This document shows positions 1 through 6,773 of a stretch of DNA of 12,052 nucleotides, one piece after another (position 1 is the stretch's first letter; each line of letters starts with the position of its first letter). The DNA is from DASPJL01 sp035628645 (lineage in GTDB: Bacteria > Bacteroidota > Bacteroidia > Cytophagales > Cyclobacteriaceae): assembly GCA_035628645.1 (NCBI GenBank), contig DASPJL010000103.1, positions 1 to 12,052 of the forward strand, written 5' to 3'. Below the pieces are notes generated by a model, which was given only the letters and a program-made list of their open reading frames with translations, was not told the DNA's origin and did no database searches. Position numbers and translations under genes: made by a program.

Positions 1-528
1 TCCAATAATTGGAAGGGCTAAAATACCATCCCAAACGCGTATAACAGGTGTGGAAATTTCAGTGATTTCATCTGTTTGTCTTAGAATTACTTCTTCTCTT
101 CCTTTTATAAATGTCTCGAAAGTGGCAACAGTAAGGTCATCCATTAACTTGCTAATCTTAATGCTTTCTTCGTACAATTTCTGGATATCGTCTTTAAGTC
201 CTGCCTCCAAACTTTTAAATAAAGCCTCTTTAAGACTTAAAACATATACACCTGTCTCGCGGGGAGAGAAGCCTTGCTTTGCGCGGGAAATGGAGATGCC
301 GGAAAGCACGTCAAAAATTTGTTCGAAATCAGAAGTATTAACATCTGAGTAGTTATCATTTTGTATTGCTATTAAGAGGGAGGTCAGCAATTCATCGGAC
401 TGGCCCCTGAGCTCTTCGTTTGAGATCAAGTCTTCTCTAAGGCTTTCATCCTGTAATTGCAGTTGCATCCAGGTTTCGAGAATCTGCTTTTTCTTTTTTA
501 CCAGGATGTTTGAAGCGGTGGATTTCAT
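1..528 (-). CDS. RsbR-like stressosome/STAS protein, N-terminal part (partial)
   Basis: The visible 176 residues start at an ATG at 528 and run off the left edge. Residues 1-150 are helical and acidic/basic without membrane segments, as in the RsbRD-type N-terminal sensor domain (residues around WMQLQLQD and the FSPRETGVYVLSLKEAL stretch). Residues 156-176 (EISTPVIRVWDGILALPIIG) match the opening strand of the STAS domain in RsbR-family proteins. Known family role: RsbR proteins form stressosomes with RsbS and sequester the RsbT kinase, controlling partner-switching stress or second-messenger pathways; they act in the cytoplasm. The phosphorylated Thr/Ser of the STAS domain lies beyond the edge and cannot be checked. 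RsbS/RsbT/phosphatase genes would be expected further left, if present. No clear Shine-Dalgarno sequence precedes the ATG, which is common in Bacteroidota. Family assignment is fairly secure from the STAS opening. Confidence 0.8.
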   Translation of the reverse strand, partial: MKSTASNILVKKKKQILETWMQLQLQDESLREDLISNEELRGQSDELLTSLLIAIQNDNYSDVNTSDFEQIFDVLSGISISRAKQGFSPRETGVYVLSLKEALFKSLEAGLKDDIQKLYEESIKISKLMDDLTVATFETFIKGREEVILRQTDEITEISTPVIRVWDGILALPIIG

Positions 529-1098
529 ATTAGCGGTTTTGGGTTTGGTTGATGTTAAAGATAGGTATTTAAAAGAGAAATTAACGGTTTGAAAATCATG
601 ATTCTTAATTAAAACAGGAGAAGTATCCCTTTGATGAAACTATATGTTTTAGAAAATTATTTAAAAGATTAATTTTTTCAATTACTTGATACCTTCTACG
701 TCTGAAAAGAGAAAACATACATAAAGCGCATTATTTTTTTTGTTAAGACATGGAGTATTGGTTTGTCGACATGTCGGAGGGGAATGGCTTTTCAACTTAC
801 TATTCTTTGAGATTTGAATAGCAAAAAGGTGTGCGAGCCACCTAAGCCGTCAACCTACGGAAAAAAGTAATACGAAAATAAAGTAAAAACAGTTTTAAAC
901 AGGAAGATCAATTATGTTAACCGATCTTTTATCTTTAGTTTGACATGCCCTGAACATGTCAGAACATCGGACAGCGGGATCAACCGAGCAAACAGCTAAA
1001 CATTTTGGAATAGCGAGAAGCTATTAAAGAAAGCAAAATGAAATATCAAGCTTTCTTCAAACAAGACAATTCCTTATTTTACATTAAACAATGATGTA
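529..1098. other. 570-base intergenic spacer, no supported gene
   Basis: This is the divergent spacer between the RsbR-like gene (minus) and the amidohydrolase gene (plus). I found no open reading frame with gene-like character on either strand; the longest ATG-started frames are about a dozen codons. It holds a degenerate copy of the hairpin repeat near 757-790, a perfect spaced inverted repeat at 941-961, and a weak hairpin (AAGAAAGC at 1027-1034 pairing with GCTTTCTT at 1050-1057) in what is probably the amidohydrolase leader. Confidence 0.6.
941..961. promoter_or_regulatory. Inverted repeat TGACATG-N7-CATGTCA, possible operator
   Basis: A perfect 7-bp inverted repeat with a 7-bp spacer lies about 140 bases before the amidohydrolase start. 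It directly follows TTAGTTTG (935-942), a one-mismatch match to the Bacteroidota -7 box TAnnTTTG, so a dimeric regulator bound here would sit near a transcription start. The symmetry is seen directly; the regulatory role is inferred. Confidence 0.35.
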
Positions 1099-2379
1099 AT
1101 GAACCTATTAAAACTTCTACCGCTTATCCTTATCTTCATTTCAGGATGTAAAAAACCAGAGAATGCAGGTGAATTATCTGGATATACAGCATTTACCGGG
1201 GCAACAATTATTGATGGCACTGGAAGGAAGCCAGTCACAAATGGCGTATTACTTATCAGGAACGGACGGATAGTGAGTGTCGGTACGAAAGAGAGCGTTA
1301 GCATACCGGAAGGTGCTCAAATAAAAGATGTTTCTGGGAAAACAATTATGCCTGGAATTATAAATGGCCATGGTCACGTAGGAGATGTGAAAGGAATAGA
1401 AGGCGGACACTATTCAACGGAAACCTTATCCGAAAATCTGGGGCTTTACGCCCGTTATGGTGTTACTACGGTGGTAAGCATGGGAGGAGATAAAAAGGAA
1501 GCGGAGCGGTTCCGTGCGGTAAACGACTCCACCCCTTCTGACCGGGCAAGGTTGTTTATAGCAGGAGAAATTATTAATGGAAACACAGCAACAGAGGCGT
1601 TGGCTATCGTTGACAGCAATCACAAAATGGGCGTGGATCTTCTGAAAATCAGGGTAGACGATTACCTGGGGTCTTCAAATAAAATTCCTGAAACGATTTA
1701 TCGACCGGTGATCCGAAAGGCGCACGCGTTGGGATATAAAATAGCTTCGCACATGTATTATTTAGAAGATGCCCGTAAACTGCTCGAGACAGGTTCGGAT
1801 ATTCTTGCCCATAGCATTCGGGACCTTCCTGTCGATGATGATTTTATAAAGCTAATCCTCGATAAAAAAGCGGGCTACTGCCCTACCTTAACCCGGGAGC
1901 TTTCCACTTTTGTTTATGCCGATACGGCAGATTTCTTTTCGGATCCTTTTTTTAGGAAAGAGTTCGATACTACTATTCTACAACCATTATTGAATCCAGC
2001 CAATCAAATAAAGGTGGCAAACAGTAAGGCTGCCAGAACTTATAAACAACAGTTGCCTGTTGCGATGGCAAATCTCAAGACACTACATGACAGTGGAGTA
2101 CCGGTGGTGTTTGGCACAGATAGCGGTGTACCTACCCGATTCATAGGGTATTTTGAACACCTGGAAATGGAAATGATGGCGGAGGCGGGGCTTAGTCCAA
2201 TGCATATTATTGTTTCGGCTACGAGGAACGTTGCGGAACAACTCCAGCTAAAAGATCTCGGCACACTTGCTCCTGGTCATTGGGCAGATTTCCTGATTTT
2301 AAATGCCGACCCTTTGTCCGACATTAAAAATACCCGGCAACTTGATGGCGTATATATAGGAGGAAAAGAAGTGAAATGA
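1099..2379 (+). CDS. Amidohydrolase-family lipoprotein (imidazolonepropionase/prolidase-like)
   Basis: This 426-residue metal-dependent hydrolase is probably anchored to the envelope as a lipoprotein: the N-terminus is a hydrophobic signal ending in a lipobox ISGC with Cys17. The amidohydrolase TIM-barrel metal ligands are all recognisable: the HxH pair His91/His93 in NGHGHV, a likely carbamylated Lys183 in LLKIRVDD, His218 in ASHMY, His238 in LAHS, and Asp341 in FGTDSG. The C-terminus (LGTLAPGHWADFLILNADP) is the typical return to the small beta-sandwich of the amidohydrolase fold. Family members hydrolyse C-N bonds in cyclic amides, dipeptides or related compounds; the substrate cannot be told from sequence. 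The start at 1099 is favoured because two upstream ATGs at 1091 and 1094 run straight into TAA. It appears to be a single-gene unit, 63 bases before the next gene. Confidence 0.88.
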   Translation: MNLLKLLPLILIFISGCKKPENAGELSGYTAFTGATIIDGTGRKPVTNGVLLIRNGRIVSVGTKESVSIPEGAQIKDVSGKTIMPGIINGHGHVGDVKGIEGGHYSTETLSENLGLYARYGVTTVVSMGGDKKEAERFRAVNDSTPSDRARLFIAGEIINGNTATEALAIVDSNHKMGVDLLKIRVDDYLGSSNKIPETIYRPVIRKAHALGYKIASHMYYLEDARKLLETGSDILAHSIRDLPVDDDFIKLILDKKAGYCPTLTRELSTFVYADTADFFSDPFFRKEFDTTILQPLLNPANQIKVANSKAARTYKQQLPVAMANLKTLHDSGVPVVFGTDSGVPTRFIGYFEHLEMEMMAEAGLSPMHIIVSATRNVAEQLQLKDLGTLAPGHWADFLILNADPLSDIKNTRQLDGVYIGGKEVK

Positions 2380-2442
2380 TAGGTGATGAAATGATATGTC
2401 GGAACAGCGAGAGAGTTAATTACTAAATTAAAAAAAATCATA

Positions 2443-3009
2443 ATGAGGAAGTTAAAATTACAAATGCAAATTTCACTCGATGGGTTCAATTCTACCGGAC
2501 CAAACGATGAACAAAAATGGGTAACTTGGGCTTGGGACGAAATAAAGCAAGACGTTCTTGACTTAGCTAACAATTGCGACACTGAACTAATTGGTAGAAA
2601 ATTAGCCGTTGATTATATTCCATTTTGGACAGACACATTAACACAGCCAGAATCAATGATGTATGAAGCAGCTAAGGTAAAAGCAGGACAAAAGAAAATC
2701 GTTTTCACAAAGACATTGGATAAATCTGTTTGGGAAAATACTGAACTTGCTAAAGGAGCGCTAAAAGATGAAGTAAACAAACTCAAAAACCAAAGTGGTA
2801 AGGACATCATCGTTTATGGTGGTAGTTCTTTTGTAGCCAACCTTGTGAAAGATGGCCTAATTGACGAATTCTATTTATTTGTAAATCCAGTTGCGTTAGG
2901 ACAAGGTGTTCCGATTTTTGACAGGTTAAAAGAATGGCAACAACTAAAATTGATTAAATCAAAAACATTCGACTGTGGAATTATTCTACTCCACTACGAA
3001 CGACAATAA
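2443..3009 (+). CDS. Dihydrofolate reductase-fold protein (RibD C-terminal domain family)
   Basis: This 188-residue cytoplasmic protein belongs to the RibD_C/DHFR-like family (YyaP/YwjB type). Visible landmarks are the N-terminal strand QMQISLDGF (7-15), GRK at 51-53, the VFTKTL strand (87-92), the nucleotide-binding DIIVYGGSSF (121-130) and the LIDEFYLFVNPVALGQGVPIF block (139-159). Together these cover the whole fold at the usual length. Members are presumed NAD(P)H-dependent reductases, but most stand-alone ones have no proven substrate; true folate reduction should not be assumed. The start ATG follows an A-rich leader with no strong ribosome-binding site. The gene is followed at once by a sequence resembling a recurrent Bacteroidota intergenic element (3010-3078), so it may be an acquired or mobile gene; it faces the HxlR gene tail to tail. 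Confidence 0.85.
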   Translation: MRKLKLQMQISLDGFNSTGPNDEQKWVTWAWDEIKQDVLDLANNCDTELIGRKLAVDYIPFWTDTLTQPESMMYEAAKVKAGQKKIVFTKTLDKSVWENTELAKGALKDEVNKLKNQSGKDIIVYGGSSFVANLVKDGLIDEFYLFVNPVALGQGVPIFDRLKEWQQLKLIKSKTFDCGIILLHYERQ

Positions 3010-3078
3010 ATATGACTATAACAGCGGCGTGGTAAAGGCGGGTGAAGTTCTTCGTATAAACATTTGTGCTAAATTTGG
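3010..3078. repeat. Possible recurrent Bacteroidota intergenic element (attC-like half), uncertain
   Basis: Directly after the reductase stop lies TATAACAGCGG, then GGCGGGTGAAG, then ACATTTGTGCTAAATTT. From memory, this order of blocks recurs after small cargo-like genes in Bacteroidota genomes, usually followed by a complementary half that ends near a second TATAAC-type box. I do not find the second half here. The right end overlaps the stop codon of the HxlR gene (3069-3071). The resemblance is recalled rather than computed, so this is a pointer and not a firm call. Confidence 0.3.
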
Positions 3079-3446
3079 ACGGAGTGCTCCGTTTCAGCCA
3101 GTTCCCTATGCATATTACCCCAGGATGAAATGGTTTCGAGCATAGGTTTCATGGACTGTCCCAGTTCTGTAAGCTCATATTCTACTCTTGGTGGTACCTC
3201 AGGGTGTACAATCCGGGATACCAATAAATGGGTTTCCAGCTCTCTTAAGTTTGAAACCAAAACTCTTTCCGAAATATCAGGCAAACCCTTTTTTAGTTGA
3301 TTATACCTTATCCTCCCATTTAACAAAAGCTGCCATAATATAGCGGGCTTCCATCTGCCCCCTATTAATGAAAGGGTATAAGCCATTCCACAGGAAGCGA
3401 GGATTCTTTCCTCATTTATGTAATTGGAAGATGTTGTCTTTCTCAT
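3069..3446 (-). CDS. HxlR-family winged-helix transcriptional regulator
   Basis: This 125-residue protein has the full HxlR layout: the CGMAYTLSLIGGRWKPAILWQLL block (19-41) with the conserved Cys19 before the GGRWK motif, the recognition-helix region (RYNQLKKGLPDISERVLVSNLRELE), and the wing VPPRVEYELTELGQSM. HxlR proteins are dimeric DNA-binding regulators. Several (YodB, HypR) sense electrophiles or quinones through the N-terminal Cys and control a neighbouring oxidoreductase. It is divergent from the short-chain dehydrogenase gene, and the 96-base spacer between them carries a palindrome of the kind such regulators bind, so autoregulation and control of the dehydrogenase are likely by inference. 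Its last codons overlap the possible repeat element at 3010-3078. Confidence 0.92.
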   Translation of the reverse strand: MRKTTSSNYINEERILASCGMAYTLSLIGGRWKPAILWQLLLNGRIRYNQLKKGLPDISERVLVSNLRELETHLLVSRIVHPEVPPRVEYELTELGQSMKPMLETISSWGNMHRELAETEHSVQI

Positions 3447-3458
3447 TTCTACTGAAAT

Positions 3459-3491
3459 TGTAAGTACCTAACAAATGTGTAAGTACTTACA
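3459..3491. promoter_or_regulatory. HxlR operator: palindrome plus tandem half-site in divergent spacer
   Basis: A perfect 14-bp palindrome, TGTAAGTACTTACA, occupies 3478-3491. Its left half, TGTAAGTAC, is repeated at 3459-3467, exactly 19 bp upstream and in the same orientation, followed by a degenerate right half (CTAACA). Published HxlR-family sites have the same GTA(A/C)..TAC character. The pair lies between the divergent HxlR and SDR starts and could control both. The pattern is seen directly; the link to the HxlR protein is inferred. Confidence 0.65.
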
Positions 3492-3542
3492 AAAGTAAAG
3501 CGCCCCTTATAATTTAGCAACTCAATAAAAAAATAAGATAAA

Positions 3543-4286
3543 ATGAAAAATCTAGAAGGAAAAGTTGTCTTTATTACCGGAGGAAGCAGGGGAATGGGTG
3601 CCGCAATAGCCAAACGACTGGCCAGCGAAGGTGCAAGCATAGCATTTACTCATACCGGTAAAAGTCAGGAGAAAGCGGACGCCGTCTTGGATGCACTACA
3701 TTCCAAAGGAGTCAAGGCGTTGGCCCTGATAACTGATTATCGAAAATCTGAGGCTCTTATTTCAGCCTTAAAGGCTGCTGAAGAGAAATTGGGAAAGATT
3801 GATATTCTTGTCAATAATGCAGGGGTTTATTCTCAAAGTGAAATCACTGATATTACCCCGGATGAATATGATCAGGTAATGAATGTCAATGTAAAAGACG
3901 TTTTTATTGCCTCACAATATGTTGCCAACCAAATGAAAAGTGGTGGACGGATCATAACAATAGGAAGTAATATGGGGGACAGGGTATCCTTTTCTGGTGG
4001 AAGTTTGTATGCTATGAGTAAGTCTGCTTTAATAGGGTTGACAAAAGGAATGGCTCGCGACCTTGGAGCGCGGAATATTACCGTAAATCTTATACAGCCA
4101 GGTCCCGTGGACACGGACATGAATCCAGCCACAGCTCCCCATGCTCCTACCCTTATTAATGCACTTGCAATAAAAAGATATGGAACAGTTGAAGAAATAG
4201 CAGGACTTGTATCTTATCTTTCAGGAAACGAAAGTCAATTTATTACAGGAACTGCTATTACTATTGATGGTGGTTTCAATATTTAG
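3543..4286 (+). CDS. Short-chain dehydrogenase/reductase (SDR, classical type)
   Basis: This 247-residue cytoplasmic oxidoreductase shows every classical SDR landmark: the Rossmann glycine motif TGGSRGMG (12-19), the NNAG motif (91-94), a structural Asn at 116, and the catalytic Ser142, Tyr156 and Lys160 (YAMSK). The PGPVDTDM segment (187-193) and the GTAITIDGGFNI end are as in FabG-like members. Length is typical. The residue set around the second strand (AFTHTG) leans towards NADP(H), but this is weak evidence. The substrate is unknown. Its divergent partner is an HxlR regulator, so the gene is probably induced by a reactive compound such as an aldehyde or quinone, which fits detoxification more than fatty-acid synthesis. 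A hairpin terminator follows the stop by a few bases. Confidence 0.9.
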   Translation: MKNLEGKVVFITGGSRGMGAAIAKRLASEGASIAFTHTGKSQEKADAVLDALHSKGVKALALITDYRKSEALISALKAAEEKLGKIDILVNNAGVYSQSEITDITPDEYDQVMNVNVKDVFIASQYVANQMKSGGRIITIGSNMGDRVSFSGGSLYAMSKSALIGLTKGMARDLGARNITVNLIQPGPVDTDMNPATAPHAPTLINALAIKRYGTVEEIAGLVSYLSGNESQFITGTAITIDGGFNI

Positions 4287-4287
4287 G

Positions 4288-4315
4288 TAAAAGGGAGGGA
4301 AACTTCCCTCCTTTT
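4288..4315 (+). terminator. Rho-independent-like terminator after the SDR gene
   Basis: GGAGGGAA (4294-4301) pairs perfectly with TTCCCTCC (4304-4311), giving a GC-rich stem with a tight loop. It is flanked by AAAA on the left and TTTT on the right, so the structure could work in both directions. It begins two bases after the SDR stop codon. Confidence 0.8.
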
Positions 4316-4470
4316 AGTCTAAGCCTATTTCAGCGCAAACGGTATAATTATAAATCCAAGCGGGCATTGAACTAGCACGTCAATTTATAACTAGAACAGC
4401 AGGTTAATGTTTGGAACAGGTTTAGACCGCCCGGAGGGAGCTAGTCTTACTATTTTATGATAGAAATGTG

Positions 4471-4896
4471 CTACACTAAAGCGGGAAGTTCCAAATTCCC
4501 TGCCGAATATTTATGATTATACGTCATTGATGTAACGGCCCATTTATCGTTTTCCTTTTGCAGCTCAAAGTTGTATGTACCATAAACTTCAAATAAATCA
4601 CCTCCCCTGGCTTCGGGAGAGTGATGAATAGCATGTCCGTAAGCAGAGCAAAATGCTTTCCCATCTTTAACATCTACCTCAAAATTGCTCAAATAATGCA
4701 TCGTAAATTTAAATCTTGGAAGAAAATCAGACCAAGCCTTAATAATTTCTGTGCTTTTTATTGTAGCCGGCGGCTCGCCAGTAAAAGACGAGTAGTCAAG
4801 CCATACTTCGTCTGAAAAACTATTTTTTACTTTGTCCCAGTTGTGGCTATCACTTCCAACAAATATATTGCTGCAGGTGGTGGTAATATCATTCAT
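4471..4896 (-). CDS. SnoaL-like/NTF2-fold protein
   Basis: This 141-residue protein without signal peptide is consistent with the SnoaL_4-type NTF2-like fold. It has an N-terminal helix with DSHNWDKVKNSFSDEVWLDYSSFTGEPPATIKS, a WSDFLPRFKFTMHYLSNFEV block, and C-terminal beta strands (AFCSAYGHAIHH, DLFEVYGTYNFELQKENDKWAVTSMTYNHKYSAGN). The clustered aromatic and His residues in the presumed pocket (Tyr86, His88, His91/92, Tyr129) suggest a small-molecule ligand. Members of this fold include isomerases, dehydratases and binding proteins, so no reaction can be assigned. It is transcribed towards the SDR gene, with a 184-base spacer between them. A possible -7 box lies about 48 bases upstream. 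Confidence 0.75.
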   Translation of the reverse strand: MNDITTTCSNIFVGSDSHNWDKVKNSFSDEVWLDYSSFTGEPPATIKSTEIIKAWSDFLPRFKFTMHYLSNFEVDVKDGKAFCSAYGHAIHHSPEARGGDLFEVYGTYNFELQKENDKWAVTSMTYNHKYSAGNLELPALV

Positions 4897-4943
4897 AAAT
4901 TTTTTATTATTAAATGGTTTATCACATGAATCTGTATAGAAAA

Positions 4944-4951
4944 CAAAAGTA
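4944..4951 (-). promoter_or_regulatory. Possible Bacteroidota -7 box before the SnoaL-like gene
   Basis: On the minus strand this reads TACTTTTG, an exact match to the Bacteroidota primary sigma -7 consensus TAnnTTTG, placed to give a leader of about 40 bases before the ATG at 4896. I see no convincing -33 TTTG at the expected distance, which lowers confidence. Confidence 0.35.
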
Positions 4952-4984
4952 AAGAATGCAATTGTTTTATAACAGCCATTATTG

Positions 4985-5289
4985 TTAAAGAAAAAACCTA
5001 ATTGTTCCGATAGTTTCTTCTACCTTTTTCTCGTCATAAAAAATCGAATTTGAGTTCTATCTGTCCAATAATAGAATAAACTCGCCTAAATTCATCACCT
5101 CCTTCCGCCCCAATATCAAAAGTTTCTGCAAGGCCTAAGGGTTCGCTTATCGGAGAAACCAATCCGACATGTTCCTCTTCATTGTTCTGCTCGGGCGAAT
5201 CATCATTGCATGAACCAATAATTACAAACAGAGAAAGGATCAGGTAGCACTTTTTGAATATCTGGGATACTTTTATGTTTCGTTTCCAT
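4985..5289 (-). pseudogene. Small lipoprotein gene with two +1 frameshifts
   Basis: Reading the minus strand, the frame opening at about 5286 gives a clear lipoprotein signal, KRNIKVSQIFKKCYLILSL then FVIIGSC with the lipobox Cys. An acidic linker (NDDSPEQNNEEEH) and about 60 further residues follow. No ATG exists in this frame, but an ATG at 5289-5287 is followed by one extra G (ATG-G-AAACGA); removing it gives a start MKRN in frame. Near the end, a run of six A on the plus strand (5038-5043) shifts the frame to a premature TGA (5034-5036). Removing one A continues as FDFYDEKKVEETIGTIRF to a TAA at 4985-4987. With both corrections the product is 100 residues. The spacing (303 coding bases plus exactly two extra) supports this reading. 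Both lesions are in short base runs, so sequencing error is a real alternative. I do not recognise the family. Confidence 0.65.
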
Positions 5290-5512
5290 AGAAATTGGTT
5301 ATTTTATTATAGAAAAAATGGGATGTATGAATGTAAATATTAATAAAACATGAAAATTTTTATATGCAATCTCTGTTTTTTAAAATTACTTTTATTTACG
5401 GGAGAATGACAGGCAGGCAATGTCTAAACCTCCTTACAGAAGATGGTGCTGACAATCAAGGATTTTATATATTTACAAACATTTTTAAAATCGTTATTAA
5501 AGCATTCTTTAT
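5290..5512. other. Divergent AT-rich spacer, no supported gene
   Basis: This lies between the broken lipoprotein gene (minus) and the DUF4440-like lipoprotein gene (plus). It is AT-rich except for a more GC-balanced block near 5398-5465. TATATTTA around 5467-5474 is one base off a -7 box and could serve the plus-strand gene, but no matching -33 element is evident. Confidence 0.4.
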
Positions 5513-6016
5513 ATGAAAAATAACTTAATCGGCTTTTTAATCTTTGTTTTAATTCATGCTCTCGGTTCATGTTCACAGAAGAGTGAACAATCCGGTAAGG
5601 ATCCGGCTGTTACAGATACAACCGCAATTCAAGCTTCTATAGATAGCTTAGGGGGCGTTGTACAAAAAGCCCATGATACTGGAAACGACAGCTTGCTGGC
5701 ATTGACCTGGGCAAAGGATGGAATTTTAATTGTTTCAGGAAATGAGCCGATAAAAGGCCGGGAGGCAATTGTATCTTATTTCGGGAATATGCCTCCACTT
5801 CCTCCCGGTGGAAAAATGAAGATTAATCCAATTGAACTTAAAATTTTAGGCCCGGAATGGGTGTATGTTTTAGGTATCGACACCCTTACGTATACACCGG
5901 AAGGTTCAAGCAAAGAAATTAAGGAAACTTCAACTTTCTCAGTCCTTGTAAAGAAAACCTCGGAAGGTTGGCAGACATACAGGGAAACTCTTTCTCCCAA
6001 CAGTACACTAAAGTAA
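5513..6016 (+). CDS. DUF4440/SnoaL-like lipoprotein
   Basis: This 167-residue protein starts with a lipoprotein signal peptide ending in the lipobox LGSC (Cys20), so the mature protein is probably a lipid-anchored envelope protein. The remainder fits the DUF4440/SgcJ-EcaC branch of the NTF2-like fold: an N-terminal helix (IQASIDSLGGVVQKAHDTGNDSLLALTWAKDGI), then a GREAIVSYF helix (residues around 83-90), then strands MKINPIELKILGPEWVYVLGIDTLTYTP, a TSTFSVLVKKTSEGWQTYRETLSPN pair and the end. Such proteins usually bind small molecules or act as accessory domains; the function here is unknown. It is a second NTF2-type protein within about 1 kb of the SnoaL-like gene, but the two sequences are not obviously close paralogs. 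It converges on the GNAT gene. Confidence 0.75.
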   Translation: MKNNLIGFLIFVLIHALGSCSQKSEQSGKDPAVTDTTAIQASIDSLGGVVQKAHDTGNDSLLALTWAKDGILIVSGNEPIKGREAIVSYFGNMPPLPPGGKMKINPIELKILGPEWVYVLGIDTLTYTPEGSSKEIKETSTFSVLVKKTSEGWQTYRETLSPNSTLK

Positions 6017-6058
6017 AAAAAATGCTTTAACTACTACAATTCCGCATTCCAAGGATGC

Positions 6059-6547
6059 TTATTCAACCCGGTTTTTTTCCAGAAAAATCAGTTTTACGTT
6101 ATCACTTACGGTTTCTGTTTTAAATTCCTGATAGCCCAATTTTTTATATAGGTGAATGTTCTTCTCACTTTTAAACCCGGTAAATAATTCATATCGGCTA
6201 CAAGCCTTCAACTGATGTTCGATTTCCGCCATCATCAATTGACCGAATTTGCGATTTTGAAAACAGCCATCCACAATCAACTTCCCGATATAAGCGGTAT
6301 CATTTTCAGTATATCCCCTGACAGAGGCTACGATCATTCCATCAATTACGCCCTTTAGATACAACACGCCATTTTCGTATTCTTTCTCAATCTCCTCAAG
6401 TGTTTCGGTAAGAGGCACAATATTAAAGTCGGCGTACAACTGACCTTCTGCCTTAAAACATTCCTTTTGAAGCTGAAGTATTTTTTCTAAATCTTCTTTC
6501 TCAGCTTTTAGAATTCTAAGATTATTTGTCCCGAGGTTTTTAATCAT
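6059..6547 (-). CDS. GNAT-family N-acetyltransferase
   Basis: This 162-residue protein has a GNAT core. It shows an N-terminal strand-helix (NLRILKAEKEDLEKILQLQKECF), an acidic mid region, the beta4-alpha3 acetyl-CoA motif (YIGKLIVDGCFQNRKFGQLMM, with Q97-N-R-K-F-G102 as the pyrophosphate loop) and the C-terminal KNIHLYKKLGYQEFKTE block typical of the family. It transfers an acetyl group from acetyl-CoA to an unknown amine; the closest general type is the RimI-like/uncharacterised single-domain GNATs. The start is set at the ATG at 6547. A TTG four codons upstream (6559) extends the frame but has no better ribosome-binding context. The gene is convergent with the DUF4440-like lipoprotein, separated by 42 bases with only a weak hairpin. 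Confidence 0.88.
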   Translation of the reverse strand: MIKNLGTNNLRILKAEKEDLEKILQLQKECFKAEGQLYADFNIVPLTETLEEIEKEYENGVLYLKGVIDGMIVASVRGYTENDTAYIGKLIVDGCFQNRKFGQLMMAEIEHQLKACSRYELFTGFKSEKNIHLYKKLGYQEFKTETVSDNVKLIFLEKNRVE

Positions 6548-6633
6548 AATTTTTGACAACTCTTAATTATAAAGCTATAAACAAAAGCTTTTAATGTGTA
6601 AGTGTTTTGGAGAAATTTGTGTTCTTATGTTTT

Positions 6634-6687
6634 ATTCCTCGGAACGGACGAAAGAAAGTGGTTTGCCGGAGGGAACCAGCGTGAGGG
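6634..6687. repeat. Hairpin repeat copy R1
   Basis: This copy has the order ATTCCTC, GACGAAAGAAA, GTGGTTTGCCGGAGGGAACC, then AGCGTGAGGG. The stem is degraded (GGTTTGCC against GGGAACC), but the order of blocks matches R3 at 7640-7700 closely. Confidence 0.65.
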
Positions 6688-6773
6688 ACATTACAAAGAA
6701 TAATTGATTTGTTTCTAAATAAACCGCCCAGTCCCTTCCAGTACTTTGTTGCCGCAAAAAAGTCCAATCAGTG

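Noticed and set aside
50..352. 100-codon plus-strand frame
   Set aside because: It is antisense to the well-supported RsbR-like gene and has no recognisable domain.
634..672. 12-codon frame (ATGAAACTA...) in the first spacer
   Set aside because: It is far too short, with no supporting context.
2443..3009. Naming the reductase as true dihydrofolate reductase (folA/dfrA)
   Set aside because: The motifs are those of the RibD C-terminal/YyaP-like branch, not of folate-reducing DHFR.
3079..3092. ACGGAG-TG-CTCCGT palindrome followed by TTT, as a terminator
   Set aside because: It lies inside the end of the HxlR coding region, and the loop is too short for a stable hairpin without opening the stem.
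6017..6058. Bidirectional terminator between the convergent lipoprotein and GNAT genes
   Set aside because: Only a short, imperfect pairing around GCATTCC/GGATGC exists, without a proper T-run, so I do not call it.
6547..6559. TTG start four codons upstream for the GNAT gene
   Set aside because: An in-frame ATG follows immediately, and nothing in the upstream sequence favours the TTG.
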